This document shows positions 6,881-14,576 of a stretch of 18,791 nt of DNA, piece by piece. Origin of the DNA: CAZDYP01 sp964509505. GTDB lineage: Bacteria > Chloroflexota > Anaerolineae > JACRMK01. Below the pieces are notes generated by a model. That model saw only the letters and a list, made by a program, of their open reading frames with translations, had not been told where the DNA came from and did not search any database. The stretch is from the NCBI GenBank assembly GCA_964509505.1, contig CAZDYP010000097.1, forward strand, positions 1 to 18,791. Reading direction: 5' to 3'. Position numbers and translations under genes: made by a program. Each line of letters begins with the position of its first letter. Positions within the stretch are counted from its first letter, which is position 1.

Positions 6881-7015
6881 GGCAAGTTTAGGACTTACGC
6901 TTAGGGTCATTGCGAGGCGTCGTTTGCCGAAGCAATCCCCCATTGGTGCGGGGAGATTGCTTCGCTCCGCTCGCAATGACGGTCAGAAGCGTAAGTCCTG
7001 AAGTTAAAACTTGCC
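6881..7015. repeat. Nested palindromic repeat element (135 nt)
   Basis: Four concentric perfect arm pairs are visible: GGCAAGTTT (6881-6889) with AAACTTGCC (7007-7015); GGACTTACGCTT (6891-6902) with AAGCGTAAGTCC (6987-6998); GTCATTGCGAG (6906-6916) with CTCGCAATGAC (6970-6980); GAAGCAATC (6929-6937) with GATTGCTTC (6955-6963). The inner 'TCATTGCGAG...GAAGCAATC' type sequence recurs, from memory, as an intergenic palindrome in many unrelated bacterial genomes. The outer arms look like terminal inverted repeats of a small non-autonomous element that contains or was invaded by the inner palindrome. Confidence 0.7.
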
Positions 7016-7025
7016 TCACCTTCGC

Positions 7026-7056
7026 AGACCTCGCGGACCTCTCCACGAGGTCTTTT
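7026..7056 (+). terminator. Terminator-like hairpin with T-run between bicupin and glycosyltransferase genes
   Basis: AGACCTCG (7026-7033) pairs with CGAGGTCT (7046-7053), followed by Ts to 7056. A tighter alternative stem uses GACCTC (7036-7041) with GAGGTC (7047-7052). The T-run is only four bases. It could end the bicupin transcript or, being 24 nt before the glycosyltransferase ATG, act on that gene's leader. Confidence 0.45.
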
Positions 7057-7079
7057 CATTATCTGGGACCATAGTTGAA

Positions 7080-9428
7080 ATGAAACCCGCGCAACCCCCA
7101 ATGACTAATTACTACGTACTTCTGACTTTTATTATTCTCCTCGCCTTCGCTGCGCGCCTCTACATCTTGGGCGATGCGCCCATTTGGTACGACGAAGGAC
7201 TCGTTGGTTGGGCGGCGCGTTTGTCATTACTCGAAAGCGCGCGTTGGACGGCTTCCGATGTGCATCCGCCGCTATACTTTTGGTTGGCGACGGTTTGGCG
7301 CGGGTTTGTCGGCGAGCAACCTTTTGCATTGCGTTTTATCTCCGTCGTCGCAGGTATTTTATCCGTCGTCTTCGTTTATAAAATTGGCGCGCGAATACAT
7401 AGCGAGCTTGTCGGCATCATGGCTGCGTTGCTGGTCGCGCTTTCGCGTTTCAGCATCTGGTGGTCGCAAGAGTTACGCATGTATAGCCTCGGCTCGGCGT
7501 TGACGTTGTTGGTGGTCTGGTGCGCGCTAACCGTGCTGCATGAACGCGCGAGTCGCAAACTGTGGTTCACGTACATCGTCGCCGCCGCGTCAGGCTTGCT
7601 CACATTGTATTTGTTCCTCGTCGCCATCGGCATTGTCTCATTGTATGCGTTGGGCTTGTTCATCTTTCGGAAAATAGACCGACGACGTTTCGCGCAATGG
7701 TGCGCCGCGCAAGGGATCGTTGGTCTCATCGCGTTGCCGTGGTTCCTGTTTGCGCTGACACAGTATCGCTCATGGTCGGTGACACGCCCCTTCGACTTTG
7801 TATTGTTCATGCAATTGTTCGGCACGTTGCTCGCCGTCGGTGTCTCGTTGAACGTGGACGATGTGTTGTGGCAAGTCGGGTTGCTGTGGGGCGTCATCGT
7901 CGGCGCGGCGCTGCTGTGGTGTGTCGCATCTATTCGCTCATGGTTCAAGCAGCAATCAGCGTCTCCCACGCCTCGCGCTTCACATCTCACATTTCACGCC
8001 CCCAGCGGCTGGCTCATCGCGCTCATTCTCATCCTGCCGCCGCTCGGCGTCTATCTCGCCTCGTTGCCGCGCAGCTTCTTTTACACGCCGCGCATCGAGG
8101 CGCGGTATCTGTTGCCGTTTGCCTGGAGCTTCTATCTCATCCTCGCATGGAGTATCTGGCGCATCACACGCGCGCAAAAAGTGTTGGGCATCGCGCTCGC
8201 CTCTGTGGTGATCGCGTTGAGCGCGGCGTCATCGTGGCAATACTATGATGGACGCCACCCGCAAGACTACTACCAATCCATCGCAGCCTTATTGCGCGCC
8301 TATCGTCAGCCAACTGATGCGGTGTTGCTGCATAGCGATCGCAATTGGCCCATGTTCGCGTACCACTATGCGGGCGAGTGGCAAGGTGTGGCGAATGGCG
8401 CAACAGTGCGCGCGTCCGCTGCGAACGATATTTTGAAAAACCTGTGGGCGGAACATGAAGGCGTGTGGTTGGTGATCAACGAGGATGCGCTGCGAATTGA
8501 CCCACAGCATGCGTTGGAACATTGGTTGTCGGCGCGCAGTGTGTTCACGCACACAGAAACGCTGGGCTTGCGCCGTCTCAGCTTCTACGCGCGCACGGCG
8601 GAACGAGCAAGCATGGTCGGTGCGCGACGCGCAGAAGCGCAACCCGCTTATCTATTATCACGCCGCTTGAATGACACGCTGACGTTGCAAGGCTATGACC
8701 AACCGTTGCGCCGTTTTCGTATTGGCGATGAAGCGCAAGTGAGTTTGTATTGGGAGAACCGCGGAGGCGAGCTAGAGGTGAGCGTCGCTTTGCGCGATGC
8801 GTATGGCACGACACGCGGACAGCACGACGGCAAAATTTTAGCGGGGGCTAGTCTCACAATCTTGCGTTTTCCTGTAACCGCCGATTGGCTCGTGGGGCGT
8901 TATGAGTTGGTCATCGAACAAGGAACGAAAAGCGTGACCGTGACGACGGTGGAGATTGTTGAGCCAACTGTGACGAGTCGCGCACAACGAACCGACATCC
9001 AAACCCTGCGTGAGGCGCGCTTCCAGAATGGCATGAAGCTCGTCGGTTACGATGCGCCGACAACGGCACTGCGCGCGGGCGAGACGTTGCCGCTCACGTT
9101 GTATTGGCAGACCGATCAACCCATCACGCAAAAATACAAAGTATTCACGCACATCCTAGGGCAAACGTTCAACGCGCAGAGCAACAACTTTTTGTGGGGG
9201 CAACAAGACCAAGAGCCATTGAATGGCGCACTGCCAACGAGCGCGTGGCCCCTCGGACAACTCATCGCTGACCCATACGCGATTCCGATTCTCACAGATG
9301 CGCCTAGGGGGAAATACAGTGTGGAGGTTGGCTTCTATCACGTCACAACGGGCGAGCGGTTGATGGTCGTGACGGGGGATGGAAGGTTAGTAGATCATAT
9401 CAATTTACTAGACGTGGAGGTGAGGTAG
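7080..9428 (+). CDS. GT39/ArnT-like integral membrane glycosyltransferase with two C-terminal beta-sandwich domains
   Basis: A 782-residue protein. The N-terminal half is a polytopic membrane domain (about ten helices, residues about 8-390) of the type that transfers sugars from polyprenyl-phosphate donors on the outer face of the membrane. The first loop carries Asp38-Glu39 ('IWYDEG'), the DE pair expected of the catalytic acid, and 'DVHPPLYFWL' with His62. 'SQELRMYSLGSAL' follows in a later loop. After the membrane part come an extracytoplasmic region and two related beta-sandwich repeats: 'LTLQGYDQPLRRFRIGDEAQVSLYW' near 534 and 'MKLVGYDAPTTALRAGETLPLTLYW' near 651. The ATG at 7080 is chosen over TTG 7011, which lies inside the palindromic element; 7101 is a further option. 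Acceptor (protein, lipid or glycan) is unknown. It is convergent with a paralogue at 9486-11462. Five heptamer repeats lie inside at 7964-7998. Confidence 0.88.
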   Translation: MKPAQPPMTNYYVLLTFIILLAFAARLYILGDAPIWYDEGLVGWAARLSLLESARWTASDVHPPLYFWLATVWRGFVGEQPFALRFISVVAGILSVVFVYKIGARIHSELVGIMAALLVALSRFSIWWSQELRMYSLGSALTLLVVWCALTVLHERASRKLWFTYIVAAASGLLTLYLFLVAIGIVSLYALGLFIFRKIDRRRFAQWCAAQGIVGLIALPWFLFALTQYRSWSVTRPFDFVLFMQLFGTLLAVGVSLNVDDVLWQVGLLWGVIVGAALLWCVASIRSWFKQQSASPTPRASHLTFHAPSGWLIALILILPPLGVYLASLPRSFFYTPRIEARYLLPFAWSFYLILAWSIWRITRAQKVLGIALASVVIALSAASSWQYYDGRHPQDYYQSIAALLRAYRQPTDAVLLHSDRNWPMFAYHYAGEWQGVANGATVRASAANDILKNLWAEHEGVWLVINEDALRIDPQHALEHWLSARSVFTHTETLGLRRLSFYARTAERASMVGARRAEAQPAYLLSRRLNDTLTLQGYDQPLRRFRIGDEAQVSLYWENRGGELEVSVALRDAYGTTRGQHDGKILAGASLTILRFPVTADWLVGRYELVIEQGTKSVTVTTVEIVEPTVTSRAQRTDIQTLREARFQNGMKLVGYDAPTTALRAGETLPLTLYWQTDQPITQKYKVFTHILGQTFNAQSNNFLWGQQDQEPLNGALPTSAWPLGQLIADPYAIPILTDAPRGKYSVEVGFYHVTTGERLMVVTGDGRLVDHINLLDVEVR
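7964..7998 (+). repeat. Five degenerate tandem heptamers inside the glycosyltransferase gene
   Basis: Consecutive 7-nt units fit YYYCRCR without gaps, for example CTTCACA (7978-7984), TCTCACA (7985-7991) and TTTCACG (7992-7998). They encode the polar stretch around 'ASPTPRASHLTFHAP' (residues about 295-307) in a loop between two membrane helices, a place that tolerates insertions. Confidence 0.6.
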
Positions 9429-9488
9429 AGATTGGAGGTTAGAGAGTGGAGATTGGAAGTGAGAGGTTGAAGGTTGGAAGTTGGGTTA
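9426..9488. repeat. Degenerate tandem heptamers filling the gap between two convergent genes
   Basis: Nine consecutive 7-nt windows run from the TAG of the plus-strand glycosyltransferase (9426-9428) to the stop of the minus-strand one (9486-9488). At least seven fit TGGAGRT closely, for example TGGAGGT (9433-9439), TGGAGAT (9447-9453) and TGGAAGT (9454-9460 and 9475-9481). No stem-loop terminator is visible in the gap, which holds nothing else. Confidence 0.75.
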
Positions 9489-11462
9489 CCTTATTTGCGC
9501 CTCCCCTAAAATCAACGCCTCATGCAACACAGGCAGATTGCCTGCCTGGCTGATGGGCAGGCGTTGTCCTGTCCGCAGCAAATACAGTCCCACTTCAACC
9601 CTATAACGACCTTCGGGTAACTCTTTCGGAATCGCAACGCCAAGGTTGTCGTGTATCGTCTCGCCGACTTGCCATGACTGCGTTGGGCGTGTGCCGCCGA
9701 CAGGTTGCGTGTCCATCTGCGCGACGACTTTGTTCGCAGCGTCGAGCACATGCGCGAAGACGGTGTAATTTTCGGCGAGTTGCTGACGGGTTTGCCATTG
9801 TAGGGTGATGGGTAACGTGCTGCCGCGCGTGAGCGTGGATGGCAAGGTGAAGCCTGTCAGCACAATGGCGTCGCCGAATTGCGCTTGCAGGTTGGTTACC
9901 GGAGTATTGTGAGGCGCGAAATCGTAACGGGCGAGCGCGCCGTCTTTGTAGCTTTGATAAAAACTCTTGAAGCCACGCTGACTCAAAAACAGTTCGGCTT
10001 GATGTGTTGAGTCATACGCAGCGGGGTCGCCATACAAGATGAGCCATGCGCGCGGATGGTTCGCGGCGACGACGGCTAAATCGTCGTTGGGCAAGACGTA
10101 CGTTTTGAGTGCGCGCACGCGATAGTAGTCGTAGAGGGCGTCTTGCATGGGCGAATAGACGATGATGGCGTCGCTGGGTTGCGCGTGGGCGCGGAGGTCG
10201 GCAATTGCCAGATCGTATGCGCCCTTACGATAATGCGGATCGAACCAGTAGTTGGTCAGAGCGATGAACGCGCCCAAGATGAGCGGCGCGACGAACGCGA
10301 GCGAAAGCCATTGCGACACGCGCACTGTGCGCTCCAATGTTTCTTCGCGTTCACGCATCCGCTGAAAAACCATCCAGCGCGCTTGCGTCATCAAGAACGC
10401 CAACCCATGCGCGATAAGTATGATGAACGGCGGCGATGCGAGCAACATGAAGCGTTCACGAAAGTATGGCAATAGCGGATTGGCAATGAGCGCGCCGCCG
10501 ATAGGCGTCACGATGCACAAGAGCAAGAGCAACGCAAACGGCGAGCGACGCATGGCGAAGTAGCCCACGCTCGCAAACAACAACGCCAACAGCGCCGTGA
10601 AAATCTGTTGGCTGCCCTCGATGGTCGCGCCAATGAACAACGCGCCGAGCGTTTTCGTGATGACCTCATAAACGCCGCCGATTGAAAGTGTGTGGGTGCG
10701 TGTGTTGGCGCGATGACTCAGGTAACCCATTTGCGCGATGGCCCACGGCGCGTAACACAGCGCTAATGCCAGCTGCGCCATTATCCAGCGTCGCACATTT
10801 GCATGGTCAGCGCGCCAATGTCGCCACACGAAAATGTTTTGCGCGGCGAGGCTGAAGAACGCGAAGTATTGCGTGTAGAGGGCGAGCAGCGTGCTGATGA
10901 ACCATGGCGTCAGCGCGCCACGATACGCGATGGGCGCGACGAGCCCCGTGCGCGTGGGCGTCTGCAAGCGCGCGAAAAAAAGTAATGACAACGTGGCCAG
11001 CGCGGCGACTTGCGCGTACATCCGCGTCTCTTGTGCGTAGAAGATGTGGAAGGGGGAGAGGGCAAGGAGGAGGAGTAATAAGTAATTAGTAATGCGTGAT
11101 GGGAAATGGGTGAGCGGAAATTGGTAATGGGTAGTTGGTAATTGGTTATGGCGTGGTCGCCAATGACTAATGACTAATAGCCAATTACTAAGCGAAAAAG
11201 CGGCGGCGATGATGAGCATTGACCAGGCTACTGAGAGGAACCGCACGGCGAACACGCTGTCGCCTGCGAGTTGTATCCAGAGGCGCAAGAGCAAATGATA
11301 AAGCGGCGGATGCACGTCGGTTCCACCGCTAATGATATAAGCGAGGTGTTGCTTGGCGACGTAAAGCGAAAAGGCTTCGTCGCCCCACAGGCCTTGCGCC
11401 TCCAGCAAAAAAACGCGCAGCGCAAACGCCACCCCCAGCATAAGCAACGGCGCACGCTTCAT
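9486..11462 (-). CDS. GT39/ArnT-like integral membrane glycosyltransferase, paralogue of the 7080-9428 gene
   Basis: A 658-residue polytopic protein. The ATG at 11462 overlaps the stop of the upstream DedA gene as ATGA; the longer reading back to 11555 would lie wholly inside that gene. The first loop has Asp28-Glu29 ('GLWGDEAF') and 'DVHPPLYHLLLRLW' (His51), and 'YAQETRMYAQVAAL' follows. These match the convergent paralogue and the catalytic layout of polyprenyl-phosphate-sugar transferases. The membrane domain runs to about residue 430. The C-terminus has one beta-sandwich ('IVLTGFTLPSTLTRGSTLPITLQWQTRQQ...YTVFAHVLD...GRYRVEVGLY') against two in the paralogue. Residues about 92-130 are encoded by heptamer repeats and make this loop roughly 25 residues longer than in the paralogue. 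It is the third gene of an operon with the phosphodiesterase and DedA protein. Confidence 0.88.
   Translation of the reverse strand: MKRAPLLMLGVAFALRVFLLEAQGLWGDEAFSLYVAKQHLAYIISGGTDVHPPLYHLLLRLWIQLAGDSVFAVRFLSVAWSMLIIAAAFSLSNWLLVISHWRPRHNQLPTTHYQFPLTHFPSRITNYLLLLLLALSPFHIFYAQETRMYAQVAALATLSLLFFARLQTPTRTGLVAPIAYRGALTPWFISTLLALYTQYFAFFSLAAQNIFVWRHWRADHANVRRWIMAQLALALCYAPWAIAQMGYLSHRANTRTHTLSIGGVYEVITKTLGALFIGATIEGSQQIFTALLALLFASVGYFAMRRSPFALLLLLCIVTPIGGALIANPLLPYFRERFMLLASPPFIILIAHGLAFLMTQARWMVFQRMREREETLERTVRVSQWLSLAFVAPLILGAFIALTNYWFDPHYRKGAYDLAIADLRAHAQPSDAIIVYSPMQDALYDYYRVRALKTYVLPNDDLAVVAANHPRAWLILYGDPAAYDSTHQAELFLSQRGFKSFYQSYKDGALARYDFAPHNTPVTNLQAQFGDAIVLTGFTLPSTLTRGSTLPITLQWQTRQQLAENYTVFAHVLDAANKVVAQMDTQPVGGTRPTQSWQVGETIHDNLGVAIPKELPEGRYRVEVGLYLLRTGQRLPISQAGNLPVLHEALILGEAQIR
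11074..11188. repeat. Fifteen degenerate tandem heptamers in two inverted blocks inside a glycosyltransferase gene
   Basis: On the plus strand eleven consecutive heptamers (11074-11150) fit approximately GGTAATK, for example AGTAATT (11081-11087), GGTAATG (11123-11129) and GGTAATT (11137-11143). A small hairpin GGCG-TGGT-CGCC follows at 11150-11161. Then four heptamers of the opposite sense (11161-11188) fit YAATKAC/YAATWRC, for example CAATGAC and TAATGAC. The whole tract is in an open reading frame and encodes 'SNWLLVISHWRPRHNQLPTTHYQFPLTHFPSRITNYLL' in parts. Confidence 0.8.
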
Positions 11463-12082
11463 CGGCGCAAAATGCTGAATAGCCACTCGAGGATGAGGTC
11501 GGCTTGCATACCCGTCACTGCCAGCACCGTAAAGCGAATGGATTTGCCGATCCAAGTGGCCGCCACAAATTGCCAGAGTGGCATGCCTGTCGCGCCTGCA
11601 ATCAAACCGCCCATGTCAAAAAATGGATTGGGCGACGCCGCCAACACGATCAAGGCAACCATACCATACCGGCTAATCCACTTGTGAAAGCGTTGATACC
11701 ATGGACTGTCTTCGAGCATCGCTCTGCCGCCCAAGCCCGCGAAGTAACCCGTCGTTTCGCCCAGCGCCGCGCCTAACCCTGAAATGATGCCCAATAACCA
11801 GGGATTCAGAAAATTGCCCAACGCAAACACCATCGCAAAGCCGGGGATGGGCAAAAAGAGCGAAGCGCTGCTGATGAGATTCACGCCAAATGCCAACCCA
11901 TAAGCCAACGGGCCCCATTCGCGCGCATGGGTGACGAGGTAGCGTAGTTCTTGCCTGTAATGCACGGCAAGCGCGCCAATCGCCAAACCGCCGATGAGCG
12001 TGCTAATGCTGATAAGTATTTCACGACGCTTATGAGAAGTGGTCCTAGTCGGTTGCGCCATGGTGATTTCTGAAGTGCTCAT
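11459..12082 (-). CDS. DedA/VTT-domain (SNARE-associated) membrane protein
   Basis: A 207-residue protein with the VTT core. A first membrane helix lies at about 25-43. Then 'GVNLISSASLFLPIPGFAMVFALGNFLNPWLLGIISGLGAALGETTGYFAGLGGRAMLE' forms a re-entrant helix pair with the usual Pro-x-Pro-Gly turn. 'GMVALIVLAASPNPFFDMGGLIAGATGMPLWQFVAATWIGKSIRF' provides the second re-entrant part. DedA-family proteins move lipids across the membrane; some bacterial members recycle undecaprenyl phosphate. The ATG at 12082 lies 15 nt after the phosphodiesterase stop; ATG 12061 is an alternative and neither has a strong Shine-Dalgarno. The stop overlaps the glycosyltransferase start by 4 nt, so translation is probably coupled. 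Carrier-lipid recycling for the glycosyltransferase is a plausible role. Confidence 0.87.
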   Translation of the reverse strand: MSTSEITMAQPTRTTSHKRREILISISTLIGGLAIGALAVHYRQELRYLVTHAREWGPLAYGLAFGVNLISSASLFLPIPGFAMVFALGNFLNPWLLGIISGLGAALGETTGYFAGLGGRAMLEDSPWYQRFHKWISRYGMVALIVLAASPNPFFDMGGLIAGATGMPLWQFVAATWIGKSIRFTVLAVTGMQADLILEWLFSILRR

Positions 12083-12097
12083 AAATGATCTGTTGGT

Positions 12098-13771
12098 TCA
12101 TCCCAAATAGCCCAGCTCTCGCAGGCGTTCTTCAACTTGTTGCGCTTCTGCGTCGGTGTAATCTGCGATCTGCGGCGTCTCTTGCGCGCTCGCGCCATCA
12201 TCATAGATGATGGGGTGGGCGGCGATGAATGGGTGTGTGAACGCATCGGTTAATGGCTGACCATCCATGTCACGTGGTACAGGCAAGCCCATCGCATACA
12301 GAATGGTAGGTGCCATGTCCTGAATCTGCGCGCCTGTGATGACGTGGCCTTGTTTGATCATCGGCCCGCGCATGAACAGCAACCCGTCGTTGCGGTGCAT
12401 CCCTGAATAGCGATACACGCGGTCCATTAGTTGATTCGAGCCAAAGTCGGCCAGCCCGAAGAAAATATCGGTTGGCTCTTTCGGCAGCAAGATGAGGTCG
12501 GGCCCCTCGTCCACATGCGCGCCCTGCCACACCTCCTCGCGCTTCAACACGCGGTCAATGAGGCGACGACCATCGCGTGCATCTATGAAGTCTTTCGCCA
12601 TTTCGATGATCTCGTCGCGCACCCGCTCGTATTCCGCGCCGCGCTCGACGCATCCGTGTGGCTCGCGTCCCTTGACGTTAATGTAGAGCGCGCCGACGTG
12701 CCGCCCAAACGAATATGCTTTACTGCGCGCCCAATCCACGTTGCGAAACGAGAGAAAGAAATACTTCATCAATGCGTCGGTGAAGTAGCCCATCTTATAT
12801 TCGGCGTGCTTGGCGAGTCCGAGCAGGTTGGCGATGCGGTGGACGTTGCGGAGCGTGAAGCCCACATCGAACAACCATTTCTTCGCTCGCGTCGTCACAT
12901 CGCGCTTGAGTTGCAACAGACCTGTCTGCAACAACCAGTTGTTCAACACAACAAAGTGGTGCGCCGCACCCATACCATGATCCGACAAAATGATGACGAG
13001 CGTCTCGTCGTCGGCACGGGTCAGGATGCGCGCGATACTGTCATCTACTTTCTGAAAATACTCCAACACAATTTCGGAACGGTCAATAGTATCTTTGCGC
13101 CACGGATGTGTCGGGTCGAGGTAATGCCACATTTGATGCAAGATGCGATCCGTGTCGAAGTTGACGACGATGAAGAAGTCGGGATGGTAATGATCGAGTA
13201 AGTAGAGCGTGGATTTTGTCAGACCTTCGAGCAACTCATACGAGGCGCGCATGAAACTTTGCGTGCGCCCTTCGGTGAAAGTGTCGGTTGGGTAGATGTG
13301 ATACGTGCCGCCGAGGTGCGCTTCAAGATCAGTCAGCAGATTCGGCGGATGAAAAAAATCTTTTGCGGTGTATGGCGTCATCCAACCTGAAAGGATGGGG
13401 CCATTGATTTTGTCAACGGGATATGCAATTGGCACGTTGAGCGAGCCCGCGACCTTGCCTGCATCGGAGATGATCTTCCAGAGCGCTTTGCCGTCGCGTC
13501 GCGTCGTATTGACGGGCGGGAAGACATAATCGTTCGGTCGGCGAAAGAGAAAATCGTAGATGCCGTGCTTGCCGGGGTTCTTGCCGGTCACGAAGGTTGA
13601 CCACGACGGACCCGAGGTAGGCGGCATCGTGCTGGCAAGCCGACCGACTGCGCCCGCCGCCATGAATTTTTTCAGTGTGGGCAAGTGACCTGCCTCAGCC
13701 CAGGGCTGAATAATTTCGAGCGGCACGCCATCGAGACCAATAACCAAGACTTTTTGTGAGCGCTTAGACAA
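12098..13771 (-). CDS. Alkaline-phosphatase-superfamily phosphodiesterase/phosphomutase-like protein
   Basis: A 557-residue cytosolic-looking enzyme with the metal-dependent hydrolase core of type I phosphodiesterases, closest to the 'predicted AP superfamily' group. Expected metal ligands are present: Asp14 ('VIGLDGVP'), Asp206/Asp208 and His212 ('NFDTDRILHQMW'), Asp264-His265 ('LSDHGMG') and His459 ('GMHRNDGLLFM'). The nucleophile is probably Ser53 or Thr52 in 'PPTSGPSWSTFVTGKNPGKHGI'. The substrate is unknown; phosphodiester-containing lipids, glycans or nucleotides are all possible. The start is TTG at 13771, with GGGAGG 5 nt upstream, because the -10 box lies inside the longer ATG reading (13840). 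No signal peptide is seen. It heads an operon with the DedA and glycosyltransferase genes. Confidence 0.85.
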   Translation of the reverse strand: MSKRSQKVLVIGLDGVPLEIIQPWAEAGHLPTLKKFMAAGAVGRLASTMPPTSGPSWSTFVTGKNPGKHGIYDFLFRRPNDYVFPPVNTTRRDGKALWKIISDAGKVAGSLNVPIAYPVDKINGPILSGWMTPYTAKDFFHPPNLLTDLEAHLGGTYHIYPTDTFTEGRTQSFMRASYELLEGLTKSTLYLLDHYHPDFFIVVNFDTDRILHQMWHYLDPTHPWRKDTIDRSEIVLEYFQKVDDSIARILTRADDETLVIILSDHGMGAAHHFVVLNNWLLQTGLLQLKRDVTTRAKKWLFDVGFTLRNVHRIANLLGLAKHAEYKMGYFTDALMKYFFLSFRNVDWARSKAYSFGRHVGALYINVKGREPHGCVERGAEYERVRDEIIEMAKDFIDARDGRRLIDRVLKREEVWQGAHVDEGPDLILLPKEPTDIFFGLADFGSNQLMDRVYRYSGMHRNDGLLFMRGPMIKQGHVITGAQIQDMAPTILYAMGLPVPRDMDGQPLTDAFTHPFIAAHPIIYDDGASAQETPQIADYTDAEAQQVEERLRELGYLG

Positions 13772-13776
13772 TACAA

Positions 13777-13828
13777 CCTCCCAAGAGTGAACAAGGAAGA
13801 TTATACAAGAGAGTGGGGAAGTTGCAGA
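13777..13828 (-). promoter_or_regulatory. Promoter and ribosome site deciding a TTG start for the phosphodiesterase operon
   Basis: On the minus strand a consensus TATAAT (13805-13800) is preceded 16-17 bp upstream by a weak -35 (CTGCAA/TCTGCA near 13828-13822). It is followed by GGGAGG (13782-13777) and TTG at 13771. The promoter lies downstream of the ATG at 13840, so that longer start cannot be used from this promoter. Confidence 0.6.
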
Positions 13829-13854
13829 GTGAACGTCCATGACAAGACGCTTAC

Positions 13855-14559
13855 TTATGACTCATCGCTCGGTGGTTGCCGTCGTTCAGGCGGCAGCGCA
13901 GCTGCGGGCGTCGCTGCGCCGCAGTTGGGACACGCATACTTGTTGTCTTCAGGTACGTAGAGGCTGCTGCAAAACGCGCATGTGATTGGCTCTGGTGGCG
14001 GCGGCTCCCTCGGCGCTTCGCGCACAACCTCGCGTGTGACTTCGCGGGTGACGGTCGGTATTGGTCCACCGATGAAGATGGGCCCCAGCGCCTTGCCGAT
14101 GCCGCCGCTGCCAGACGATGAATCGCTCAAGGTGGTGGAGCCTGAATCGCTTGCGGATGAGGATTTGCGAGACGAGGATGACTTGCCGCTGCCCAGCACG
14201 ACCAACAACACGGCGACGATGATGACGATGGCAAACGTCAGGACGACGATGAGCGCCGTAAGCCGTAGCGCTTTTGGCACATCGTACAGCTCGTAACCAT
14301 AGCTGAACATGAACACGCCTGCCACATAGACAGGCGCCATGAGGAGCAATAGTGTGATGCCTTGCCGCTCGCTCAAGGTTGGATCAATCCAGGTGCGATA
14401 GATGACGAAGATGGCTACGAGCAACGACACGACGGCAATCAAGCCGCCGGGAATGAGCCATTGTAATGGCTTGCCGGGTTGGGCTTCGTCACGATGATAG
14501 TCAACAACCTCTCTAGTTTTAGCGCGCACCGCGCGCGCGGGATAATGGGATTGTGGCAT
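13855..14559 (-). CDS. Three-TM membrane protein with C-terminal zinc ribbon
   Basis: A 234-residue protein of unrecognised function. ATG at 14559 has a GGAG about 8 nt upstream. Predicted membrane helices lie at about 33-55, 67-91 and 97-122. They are followed by a Ser/Gly-rich flexible stretch (about 123-155), a short repetitive 'TREVTREVVREAPRE' segment (about 169-184), a proline hinge, and a zinc ribbon with Cys194, Cys197, Cys210 and Cys213 ('CAFCSSLYVPEDNKYACPNC'). Tethering a zinc ribbon on a long linker suggests protein-protein or nucleic-acid contact at the membrane, but no partner is evident. It follows the GlcF-like gene by 56 nt, across a strong inverted repeat, and may have its own weak promoter or depend on read-through. 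Confidence 0.8.
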   Translation of the reverse strand: MPQSHYPARAVRAKTREVVDYHRDEAQPGKPLQWLIPGGLIAVVSLLVAIFVIYRTWIDPTLSERQGITLLLLMAPVYVAGVFMFSYGYELYDVPKALRLTALIVVLTFAIVIIVAVLLVVLGSGKSSSSRKSSSASDSGSTTLSDSSSGSGGIGKALGPIFIGGPIPTVTREVTREVVREAPREPPPPEPITCAFCSSLYVPEDNKYACPNCGAATPAAALPPERRQPPSDES

Positions 14560-14576
14560 GGAACGCTCCGTTAGTA

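Noticed and set aside
7011..7079. TTG start at 7011 for the first glycosyltransferase
   Set aside because: It falls inside the palindromic element and crosses a terminator-like hairpin; ATG 7080 leads directly into the first membrane helix.
11074..11188. CRISPR array
   Set aside because: Units are 7 nt and degenerate, without spacers or cas genes.
11463..11555. N-terminal extension of the second glycosyltransferase
   Set aside because: It would lie entirely within the DedA gene; the ATGA overlap and the 'MKRAPLLMLGVAFALRVF' membrane start favour 11462.
12431..13201. 256-codon plus-strand ORF
   Set aside because: Antisense to the phosphodiesterase gene, whose metal-binding motifs fix the true frame.
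13772..13840. ATG start at 13840 for the phosphodiesterase
   Set aside because: A TATAAT box and GGGAGG lie downstream of that ATG, supporting TTG at 13771.
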